Assembly (NCBI GenBank): GCA_025924495.1
Contig: JAICIG010000415.1
Location: 1 to 6,999, forward strand
DNA length: 6,999 bases
From: Pirellulales bacterium
Lineage (GTDB): Bacteria; Planctomycetota; Planctomycetia; Pirellulales; JAICIG01
Direction of reading: 5' to 3'
Below, piece after piece: positions 1 to 5,409 of this stretch (position 1 is the first letter of the stretch; every line of letters starts with the position of its first letter). The notes beneath the pieces were generated by a model, which saw only the letters and a program-made list of their open reading frames with translations, did not search any database and had not been told where the DNA came from. The position numbers and the translations under genes are program-made.

Positions 1-28
1 CCCCTGCATCCGTCTGCCGAACCGAGAA

Positions 29-1783
29 TCAGAGCGCGTAGGCGGGCGTCCATTGCGACGCCAGTACCTTGGCCCTCGTTTCTTGCAGGCTGCTTGGCGC
101 CGCCCAGCCGGCGCGCTGCGCCTCGGCGCCTACGGCAATGGCAATCTCGATGGCGACGCGGCGGAGTTCTCGGACATCAGGTAAAAGCGAACCCGCGGGA
201 TTCGCTCGTGTGGGCGAGTTCTCGCCCAGTGCGCGTGCCGCGGCGAGCATCATCTCATCGGTCACGCGGCGCGCGTTCGAGGCAACCAGTCCCAGACCGA
301 CCGCCGGAAAGATGAAGACATTATTGCATTGCGCGATCGGAATTGAACGGCCCCGCCAAACGACCGGCGGAAACGGAGAGCCGGTTGCAACCAGGGCTCG
401 TCCTTCGGTCCAGGCGATCAGATCTTCCGGCTTCGCTTCCGACCGCGTCGTCGGGTTAGAGAGGGGGAAAATCACCGGTCGCTCTGTCTTGCGAGCCATT
501 TCGCGCACGATCGCTTCACTGAAGGCGCCGCCGACGGTCGACAGGCCGATTAAAATGGTGGCCTCGATGTTCTTGATCACTTCCGCCAGGCCGCATGAGC
601 CTGATGTCGAGCAAGTCCAGCCGTTCAATCGTTCCGCAGGTTGGCAATAGACCTTTTGCTCACTTGCCAGATCGCTTCGTCCTGAATGCAACAAGCCGTC
701 CTTATCGACGAGCCAGAATCGGCGGCGCGCCTCCTGCTCGGTCATTCCGTCGGAGACCAGGGCGGCTCTTAAATAGTCGGCCACTCCGATCGCCGCCGAG
801 CCTGCGCCCAGAAACACGATCTGCTGATCGCGGAGCCGCTTGCCGGTGACCGCGACCGCACCGAGGATGGCGCCCAGGGTAACGGCCGCCGTTCCCTGGA
901 TGTCGTCGTTGAATGTCAATAAATCGTTCCGATACCGCTCGAGCAGCGGACGCGCGTGGGGCGTGGCAAAGTCTTCCCACTGCAAGAGGGCATTCGGCAA
1001 CTCGGCCTTCACCGCTTGCACGAAGCTATCCACAAAATCGAAATATGCCTGGCCGGAAATGCGCTCGTGACGCCAGCCGATGTATTCGGGATCGTTGCGC
1101 CGCTCCTCGTTGTTCGTGCCGACATCGAGAACGATCGGTAACGTTCGCGCGGGATGGATGCCGCCGACAAGCGTGTAAAGCGATAACTTGCCGATCGGAA
1201 TCCCCATGCCGCCAGCCCCCTGGTCGCCAATTCCCAGGATCCTCTCTCCGTCGGTCACGACGATGACGTCGACTTCCTTGTGCGGCCGATTGCGCAACAA
1301 CTGGCGAATGTTTTCGCGATGCGGATAGGAGATGAACAGCCCGCGGTTTCTTCGCCAGATGTGGCTGAAACGCTGGCACGCGAGTCCGACCGTCGGCGTG
1401 TACACGACCGGCAGCATCTCCTCGACGTAATCCATGAGCAGGCGGTAAAAAAGCACCTCGTTCGTATCTTGCAGTTGGCGCAGATAGATGTGTCGATCGA
1501 GGTTGGACGAAAAGCTCTGGAACGCCTCGTAAGCCCTCTCAGATTGCAGATCGAGCGTTTCGACGGTCGGCGGCAGCAACCCGTGCAGGCCGTGTTTCGT
1601 TCGCTCCTCCTCGCTAAACGCCGTCCCTTTGTTCAACAGGGGCGTTTGCAACAGATGAATGCCGCGCGGCGCGAGTTGAATCGATGCCGGTTCCGATTTG
1701 GCCGCGGAACGGACAGGAGCAAGCACAACCTCGTCGTTCGATGTCCTCATAAACTCATCCGAGACGACTTCCGATTGAACCAT
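29..1783 (-). CDS. maeA: NAD(P)-dependent malic enzyme (MaeA/SfcA class, complete)
   Basis: This cytosolic enzyme oxidatively decarboxylates L-malate to pyruvate and CO2, linking the TCA cycle to pyruvate and supplying NADH or NADPH. The 584-residue length matches the large malic enzymes (E. coli MaeA about 565, human ME2 584), not the short bacterial type. Visible landmarks are the YTPTVG motif with the catalytic tyrosine at about 128, the GDQGAGGMGIPIGKL loop with the catalytic lysine at about 199, and metal ligands Glu270-Asp271 (WEDF) and Asp294 (FNDDIQGT). The Rossmann dinucleotide motif GAGSAAIG is at 326-333, with an acidic Asp360 near the end of the second strand. LSNPT is at 441-445 and an Asn pair at 487-488. 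The ATG at 1783 follows CGGAG (1795-1791) by 7 bases. An in-frame ATG at 1750 is a less likely start. The Asp360 context (LVDKDG) leans to NAD, but cofactor preference is not proven. The gene lies downstream of the propeller gene on the same strand, without obvious functional linkage. The family call is very secure. Confidence 0.96.
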   Translation of the reverse strand: MVQSEVVSDEFMRTSNDEVVLAPVRSAAKSEPASIQLAPRGIHLLQTPLLNKGTAFSEEERTKHGLHGLLPPTVETLDLQSERAYEAFQSFSSNLDRHIYLRQLQDTNEVLFYRLLMDYVEEMLPVVYTPTVGLACQRFSHIWRRNRGLFISYPHRENIRQLLRNRPHKEVDVIVVTDGERILGIGDQGAGGMGIPIGKLSLYTLVGGIHPARTLPIVLDVGTNNEERRNDPEYIGWRHERISGQAYFDFVDSFVQAVKAELPNALLQWEDFATPHARPLLERYRNDLLTFNDDIQGTAAVTLGAILGAVAVTGKRLRDQQIVFLGAGSAAIGVADYLRAALVSDGMTEQEARRRFWLVDKDGLLHSGRSDLASEQKVYCQPAERLNGWTCSTSGSCGLAEVIKNIEATILIGLSTVGGAFSEAIVREMARKTERPVIFPLSNPTTRSEAKPEDLIAWTEGRALVATGSPFPPVVWRGRSIPIAQCNNVFIFPAVGLGLVASNARRVTDEMMLAAARALGENSPTRANPAGSLLPDVRELRRVAIEIAIAVGAEAQRAGWAAPSSLQETRAKVLASQWTPAYAL

Positions 1784-1811
1784 GTCTCAGCTCCGCGGCG
1801 GTTGAACACTC

Positions 1812-1850
1812 GCCGCTTGCGTCGTCGCAGACGACAAGCGAGCAAGCGGC
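1812..1850. repeat. Imperfect inverted repeat / hairpin in the gap before the malic enzyme gene
   Basis: GCCGCTTGC at 1812-1820 is the exact reverse complement of GCAAGCGGC at 1842-1850. Immediately inside, GTCGTC (1821-1826) pairs with GACGAC (1830-1835) around a 3-base loop, leaving a 6-base bulge (1836-1841) on one side. This gives 15 possible base pairs in 39 bases. No T-run follows on either strand, so a classical intrinsic terminator is not supported. It lies between the stop of the propeller gene (1926) and the malic enzyme start (1783). It could be a leader structure, a factor-assisted terminator or a dispersed palindromic element. Confidence 0.6.
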
Positions 1851-1925
1851 CCGCTGGGAGGCTACGTCGCAACCCGGATTAAGGCAAACGCTCCCGTCCG
1901 ATTGACCGGCTTATGCCGAGCGCGA

Positions 1926-3179
1926 CTATTCTTCGATGTCGTAACACCAAAGCGAACCCTGATCGCGCAAATAAAGGCGGCCGTTGGCCACCACCGGATA
2001 GGCCCAGGCTTTGGCCCTGGCCTGTTTATGTTCTGGCTGGTCAGGCGGCGTAAAGCGGCCCAACTCACGGTATTGGTCAGCAGTCGCTTCGACGAGGGCC
2101 AACTCGCCATTCTCACCATGTAGGTAAAGCCGGCCATCGGCATAGCACACCGAGCTGGGGCCGATGCTGCGATCCTGCCATTTGACGTCGCCCGTGGCGA
2201 AATCGGCGCAGACCAAACCTTGGTTGTTGGTGCCATACAGAAAGCCGTCGAGTTCCACCGCCCCGCCAATGCTGGTGGGAAGTTTGCCTTGGAAGTAGAC
2301 TTGTTCGGCTTTCACTTCTCCTTCGTGGGTTTTCAGCTTGACTAGGCCTCCGCCGCTTCGTCCGGCGCCGCTGTAGACGCAGTCGTCGTGGACGATCGGC
2401 GTGGGAATATTGGCGGGGCTCCCTTCGGCAGTTTTCTCGTATCGCCACAGGAGCTTGCCAGTCTTGGCGTCAACGCCCACGACGCCCTTTTGCAGAAATT
2501 GCACGTACTGCTTGATGCCGCCGAGGTTTGCCGCTACCACCGACGAGTACGCCGCTTGATCTGCCGAGGAAAGCGCAGCCTTCCAGATCGTCTCGCCATT
2601 TTTCTTATCCAGCGCGACCAGCGTTGCCTCGCTGCCGCCCGGCGTACAGACAAGTACCTCGCCGTCGATCAACGGCGATTCCGAATACGCCCAGGCGCCG
2701 GGCTGGCCATTAAAATCGTCGCGCAGGTTCTTGCGCCACCGCTCTTTGCCGGAATTCGTTTCGAGGCACACAAGATCGCCATCGGAACCGAGGGCATAGA
2801 GCCGCTCGCCATCAACGGTCGGCGTGCTGCGTGCGCCGGGATACTGCGGGCCCTGGTTCGGCCCGACTTTCCCCAATTTCGTCGACCAGATTTGTTTGCC
2901 ATCTTTGACGCTCAAGGCCTGAACGAACTCGTCTGTCATGCCCTTGTTGCTGAGCACGTAGAGGCGATCGCCGACGACCGCGGGCGTGGAATATCCCTCG
3001 CCGATATCCTTTTGCTGCCAGACCAGCTTCGGCCCGCCTTCAGGCCACTTCTTAAGCAGGCCCTTCTCCGCCGAAATCCCATCTCGATGCGGCCCGCGCC
3101 ACTGCGGCCAATCCGCGGCCGAAGCGATTGAAGAGAACTGCGCGATTGTCAGGGCAATCAGCAACCAGACCGATTTCAT
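1926..3179 (-). CDS. Exported PQQ-like beta-propeller repeat protein (planctomycete type)
   Basis: This 417-residue protein has a Sec signal peptide: Lys2, a hydrophobic core at about 4-18, and a likely cut after Ala-Ser-Ala at 19-21. The mature start is ADWPQWRGP, a sequence style typical of secreted planctomycete PQQ-repeat proteins. The body shows repeated strand-turn units ending in G-x-x-x-W: residues 94-98, 144-148, 195-199, 241-245 and 330-334. Between them are V-x-G-x-(L/V)-Y strands such as 67-74, 122-128 and 398-403. This is the BamB/quinoprotein-like WD-type propeller fold. There is no lipobox cysteine, so a soluble periplasmic or surface location is expected. I see no appended catalytic or cytochrome domain, and whether it binds PQQ at all is unknown; many relatives are scaffolds or undefined binding proteins. 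The ATG at 3179 is preceded by AAGGTG about 5 bases away. It is read toward the malic enzyme gene. Fold confidence is high, function confidence low. Confidence 0.93.
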   Translation of the reverse strand: MKSVWLLIALTIAQFSSIASAADWPQWRGPHRDGISAEKGLLKKWPEGGPKLVWQQKDIGEGYSTPAVVGDRLYVLSNKGMTDEFVQALSVKDGKQIWSTKLGKVGPNQGPQYPGARSTPTVDGERLYALGSDGDLVCLETNSGKERWRKNLRDDFNGQPGAWAYSESPLIDGEVLVCTPGGSEATLVALDKKNGETIWKAALSSADQAAYSSVVAANLGGIKQYVQFLQKGVVGVDAKTGKLLWRYEKTAEGSPANIPTPIVHDDCVYSGAGRSGGGLVKLKTHEGEVKAEQVYFQGKLPTSIGGAVELDGFLYGTNNQGLVCADFATGDVKWQDRSIGPSSVCYADGRLYLHGENGELALVEATADQYRELGRFTPPDQPEHKQARAKAWAYPVVANGRLYLRDQGSLWCYDIEE

Positions 3180-3206
3180 AGTTCACCTTGAAATAATGTG
3201 GCAGAG

Positions 3207-3234
3207 AATGTGATCGCCCGGCAGTCGCAATCAA
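3207..3234 (-). promoter_or_regulatory. Candidate sigma-70-like promoter for the propeller gene
   Basis: Read on the minus strand, TTGATT (3234-3229) is separated by 16 bases from CACATT (3212-3207). The -35 shares TTGA with consensus; the -10 matches only three of six positions. The implied transcription start, near 3200, leaves about 20 bases of leader containing the AAGGTG ribosome site before the ATG at 3179. The placement is sensible but the match is weak. Confidence 0.2.
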
Positions 3235-3294
3235 CTTATCGAATCGGAAGGAAAGCTGCCATACATTCTGCTGGGCTGCGGCGCCTGGATGGAA

Positions 3295-3504
3295 TTACTT
3301 CCAGATTTCCATTCCTGTAATGCGCTTCCGACCAATGAGCGGTACGTCCCGTCTTCGCCAAATCTCACAACGCACCAGCAGCGGTTCCGAGTCTGGTGGC
3401 GCCTCACGTGATGCTAACAAAAGCGCCGGTTTTCCTTTAATAAACCGCGGGACTTCCCGGCACTTGTAACCCAGAGCGGGGCTATCTTTTCGCCGGGGTC
3501 GTCT
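3295..3504 (-). pseudogene. Orphan open frame of 69 codons, possible gene remnant or small gene
   Basis: On the minus strand a frame runs from just after a TAG at 3507-3505 to a TAA at 3297-3295. The residues read as plausible protein: the middle contains LGYKCREVPRF and KGKPALLLAS, followed by PLLVRCEIWRRRDVPLIG and a tail RKRITGMEIWK. Hydrophobic stretches alternate with charged ones in a beta-strand-like pattern, with two cysteines and two tryptophans. No ATG or GTG lies in the first half. The best possible start is TTG at 3420, preceded by AAAGGA 12 bases upstream, which would give about 41 residues. Upstream stops in the same frame (TAG, then TAA) suggest the 5' end of an older gene is missing or shifted. 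Third-position GC is roughly one half, lower than expected for the neighbouring genes, which fits decay. I do not recognise a family. It could also be chance. Confidence 0.3.
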
Positions 3505-3601
3505 CTAAGGTTATGGGCGCGTGCGCTCGCGTGTGTGTTTCATGACCCGTCGAGCTGAACCGCTGCGGTTGTGCTTGCAGCCTCCAGGCTCGCGATTTCA
3601 C

Positions 3602-3607
3602 GGGGAG
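3602..3607 (+). promoter_or_regulatory. Ribosome binding site fixing the adaptor start
   Basis: GGGGAG at 3602-3607 lies 8 bases before the ATG at 3616. The frame stays open back to a GTG at 3571, but that codon has no purine-rich site in front of it and would add 15 residues not expected in an adaptor, so 3616 is preferred. Confidence 0.75.
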
Positions 3608-3615
3608 CTAACGTA

Positions 3616-5208
3616 ATGGCAGCGACCGGCGATGGTCCCGGCGAGACTCCGCCCAATTTGCAGCCTGAGACGGAGTTAAAACCGGAACGAGCGGTGGATT
3701 CCAGGGCGCCTCGCCCGGATGAGCGGGCGCAGGCAATTTCAACTCCCTCGCCGCTTGCCGATGGCAAACCAGGCGCCTTCAAGGAAGTCAGCGCGGGCGC
3801 CGCCGCATTGCGAGCGCAAGCCCGTCCCTGGCGCAAAAGGCTGCCACTGGCGGCCGGGGCGCTTGTGGCGGTCGTGGGCGGATTTCCCTTGTTCGGCGCA
3901 ATCCAAACGGCGGTTAATACCGTCTCGACGGACGATGCGTATGTCAACGGCCACGTCACCTTCGTAGCGCCACGAGTGGCCGGACAGGTCAAGGTCGTGC
4001 TGGTCGATGACAATATGCGCGTGAAGCGCGGCGATGTGCTTGTGCAGCTCGACAAGGAACCGTACGAGGTGCAGGTGGCGATCAAACAGGCGGCCGTCGA
4101 GGCGGCCGAGCGAGACGTCGCCGCGGCACATGCCCAGGTGCGCGGCTTGGTGGCGCAGGCGAGAAGCAATCGCTTCAAACTGGAGCATGCGATGGAAGAA
4201 GTGCGGAATCAGCTCGCCCTCTTAAAGGCGAACGTCGCCCAGTTAAAGGTGGAACAGGCCAACCTGGAACTGGCGAAACGGGATTTTGCCCGCGGCAAAG
4301 AGCTGATCGGCAAATCCGCCATCAGCCAGCAGGAATTCGATCAATTCAAGGCCGCCTTGGACGTTGCCCAAAATCGTGTGAGCAGTGCGGAACAGGTGAT
4401 TCAACAGACGCGCGCGAGCCTCGGGCTGCCGATTAATTACGACGATCCGTTGGCCGCCCCGGAAGACTTAGATCAGACTTTCTCCACCGTGCGCGAGGCG
4501 CTGGCGGCCATGTATAACAGCGCCACGCAACTGGGCTTTCTCCCTTCCACCTGGGAGGCGACTCCCAAGCAGGCGATCGCGGAGTTTTACAAGCAGGACC
4601 CGGAGGGCAACCTCGACCGCATCTACCAGCGGCTCATTCCCGAGTCGCCCGGCGTGAAACAGGCCGATGCCCGGCTGCTGCAGGCGAAGCGAGACCTGGA
4701 ACTGGCAGAGCTCGATCTGCGCTATTGCGATGTCGTCAGCGAGATCTACGGCGTCGTTACGCGCCGCAATGTCAACCCGGGCAACCACGTGCAGGCTGGA
4801 CAATCGCTGATGGCCATTCGGTCGCTGACCGAAATCTGGATCGACGCCAATTTCAAAGAGACGCAGCTCGGCGAACTGCGGATCGGTCAGCCGGTGCGGT
4901 GCGAAGTCGACATGTACGGCAAGCGCGAAGAGTTCAAAGGGCGCATTACCGGCTTCACGATGGGCACTGGCGCCACGTTAGCGCTATTGCCGCCGCAAAA
5001 TGCGACGGGCAACTTCGTGAAGGTTGTGCAGCGCGTGCCCGTGCGGATCGAACTGGATCAATATGACCCCGACGAGAAGTCGTTGATCATCGGCTTATCA
5101 TGCACCCCGTACGTCTACATCCACGAACCGCTCGTCGGCGATGATCCCGGCAAGGGCAAGTTCCTCCAGGATTATGTGCTTTCGCAACAGCTCGGCGCCG
5201 AGCGCTAA
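3616..5208 (+). CDS. HlyD/EmrA-family membrane fusion (periplasmic adaptor) protein
   Basis: This is the periplasmic adaptor of a tripartite exporter; it would link the downstream inner-membrane pump to an outer-membrane channel. From the chosen start it is 530 residues. A hydrophilic, proline-rich cytoplasmic N-tail (about 1-74) precedes one membrane anchor (about 75-97). STDDAYVNG at 104-112 is typical of EmrA. The first half of the lipoyl domain (about 117-150, with VKRGDVLVQLD) leads into a long coiled coil (about 151-268). The second lipoyl half lies at about 371-402 (VVTRRNVNPGN, VQAGQSLM). The beta-barrel region follows, with the family motifs IWIDANFKETQL (407-418) and GNFVKVVQRVPVRIEL (465-480). 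Between the coiled-coil arms sits an extra segment of about 74 residues (272-345), making it much longer than E. coli EmrA (about 390). The transporter gene follows after 201 bases on the same strand, supporting a shared export role; the substrate is unknown. Confidence 0.95.
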   Translation: MAATGDGPGETPPNLQPETELKPERAVDSRAPRPDERAQAISTPSPLADGKPGAFKEVSAGAAALRAQARPWRKRLPLAAGALVAVVGGFPLFGAIQTAVNTVSTDDAYVNGHVTFVAPRVAGQVKVVLVDDNMRVKRGDVLVQLDKEPYEVQVAIKQAAVEAAERDVAAAHAQVRGLVAQARSNRFKLEHAMEEVRNQLALLKANVAQLKVEQANLELAKRDFARGKELIGKSAISQQEFDQFKAALDVAQNRVSSAEQVIQQTRASLGLPINYDDPLAAPEDLDQTFSTVREALAAMYNSATQLGFLPSTWEATPKQAIAEFYKQDPEGNLDRIYQRLIPESPGVKQADARLLQAKRDLELAELDLRYCDVVSEIYGVVTRRNVNPGNHVQAGQSLMAIRSLTEIWIDANFKETQLGELRIGQPVRCEVDMYGKREEFKGRITGFTMGTGATLALLPPQNATGNFVKVVQRVPVRIELDQYDPDEKSLIIGLSCTPYVYIHEPLVGDDPGKGKFLQDYVLSQQLGAER

Positions 5209-5252
5209 ACGGCCGGACCGTAATGCCGTTGGACAAAATGCAAAGGAAAACA

Positions 5253-5266
5253 CTGTGGGGAACGCC
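5253..5266 (+). repeat. Direct repeat, copy 1 (14 bases)
   Basis: CTGTGGGGAACGCC at this position matches CTGTGGGTAACGCC at 5373-5386 in 13 of 14 bases, 120 bases apart. The last eight bases of this copy are also the left arm of the hairpin at 5259-5280. The pair may be one full and one partial copy of a dispersed intergenic element. Confidence 0.55.
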
Positions 5267-5280
5267 GTCCCTGGCGTTCC
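5259..5280 (+). repeat. Perfect 8-bp hairpin after the adaptor gene
   Basis: GGAACGCC (5259-5266) and GGCGTTCC (5273-5280) are exact reverse complements around the 6-base loop GTCCCT. The hairpin begins 51 bases after the adaptor stop. The next bases are GC-rich (GCGGAGCCGC), not a T-run, so it is not a standard intrinsic terminator. It may stabilise the 3' end of the adaptor message, attenuate transcription into the pump gene, or be a REP-like palindrome. Confidence 0.6.
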
Positions 5281-5328
5281 GCGGAGCCGCCTTTGGACGC
5301 TGCATCGAAAGCAATGTCTAGAACCCCA

Positions 5329-5391
5329 TCGAGGGCGCTCGCTACAGATCTTGCGGCGAGATTCACTGCGGGCTGTGGGTAACGCCCTCGA
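5329..5391 (+). repeat. Nested inverted repeat next to the transporter ribosome site
   Basis: TCGAGGGCG (5329-5337) is the exact reverse complement of CGCCCTCGA (5383-5391). Directly inside the left arm, CTCGC (5338-5342) pairs with GCGAG (5356-5360) around a 13-base loop. The right outer arm ends four bases before the AGGAAAGGA ribosome site of the transporter gene, so folding could influence its translation. The regulatory role is inference. Confidence 0.45.
5373..5386 (+). repeat. Direct repeat, copy 2 (14 bases)
   Basis: CTGTGGGTAACGCC differs by one base from the copy at 5253-5266. Its AACGCC end could pair with GGCGTT of the upstream hairpin (5273-5278). That would compete with both the 5259-5280 hairpin and the 5329-5391 stem. 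Confidence 0.5.
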
Positions 5392-5394
5392 GCT

Positions 5395-5403
5395 AGGAAA
5401 GGA
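5395..5403 (+). promoter_or_regulatory. Ribosome binding site for the transporter gene
   Basis: AGGAAAGGA lies 6 bases before the GTG at 5410. It decides the start: the next in-frame ATG (5500) is inside the first membrane helix, just before the conserved LDTTIANVAL motif, and would truncate that helix. Confidence 0.7.
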
Positions 5404-5409
5404 TCGTTC

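Larger units (their letters stand above)
3180..3615. other. Divergent intergenic region between the propeller gene and the pump adaptor gene
   Basis: This 436-base stretch separates two divergently read genes, so both promoters should lie here. It is visibly more AT-rich in parts (for example 3430-3444) than the flanking genes. Besides the weak candidate promoter and the orphan open frame listed separately, it holds two small hairpins: CGGTTT/AAACCG at 3427-3432 and 3442-3447, and CGGG/CCCG at 3448-3451 and 3456-3459. It also holds an alternating purine-pyrimidine tract at 3517-3538. I could not identify a convincing rightward promoter or an operator for a linked regulator. Confidence 0.7.
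5209..5409 (+). other. Structured 201-base gap between adaptor and transporter genes
   Basis: Partner genes of EmrAB-type pumps are usually close together, so a 201-base gap is long. I find no convincing gene in it on either strand; open frames crossing it are extensions or shadows of the neighbours. It contains the hairpin, direct repeat and inverted repeat listed separately. No T-run follows the hairpins, so readthrough from the adaptor gene is plausible. No clear promoter is seen. Confidence 0.65.

Noticed and set aside
1280..1882. Rightward 200-residue open frame running past the malic enzyme start
   Set aside because: It is mostly antisense to the malic enzyme and very Arg-rich; the part beyond the gene is only the hairpin region. 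No support as a gene.
1907..1918. Small palindrome CGGC-TTAT-GCCG just after the propeller gene stop
   Set aside because: A 4-bp stem with no T-run is too weak to call a terminator.
2388..3131. Rightward 247-residue open frame opposite the propeller gene
   Set aside because: It is antisense to the clear propeller protein, rich in Arg/Ala/Leu without domain features, and has no convincing ribosome site.
3319..3468. Rightward 49-codon open frame starting MRFRPMSG
   Set aside because: There is no ribosome site, it is Ser/Arg-rich, and it lies opposite a minus-strand frame that looks more protein-like.
3464..3488. TTGTAA and TATCTT as a rightward promoter for the pump operon
   Set aside because: The spacing is only 13 bases and the -10 match is poor; an ECF-type reading of TGTAAC also lacked a properly spaced partner.
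3571..3615. Upstream GTG start for the adaptor
   Set aside because: It has no ribosome site, whereas the ATG at 3616 has GGGGAG at an ideal distance.
3540..4178. Leftward 212-residue open frame opposite the adaptor gene
   Set aside because: It lies antisense to a well supported HlyD-family gene, its translation is low-complexity Ala/Ser/Thr-rich, and it has no recognisable motifs; this is the shadow expected in GC-rich coding DNA.
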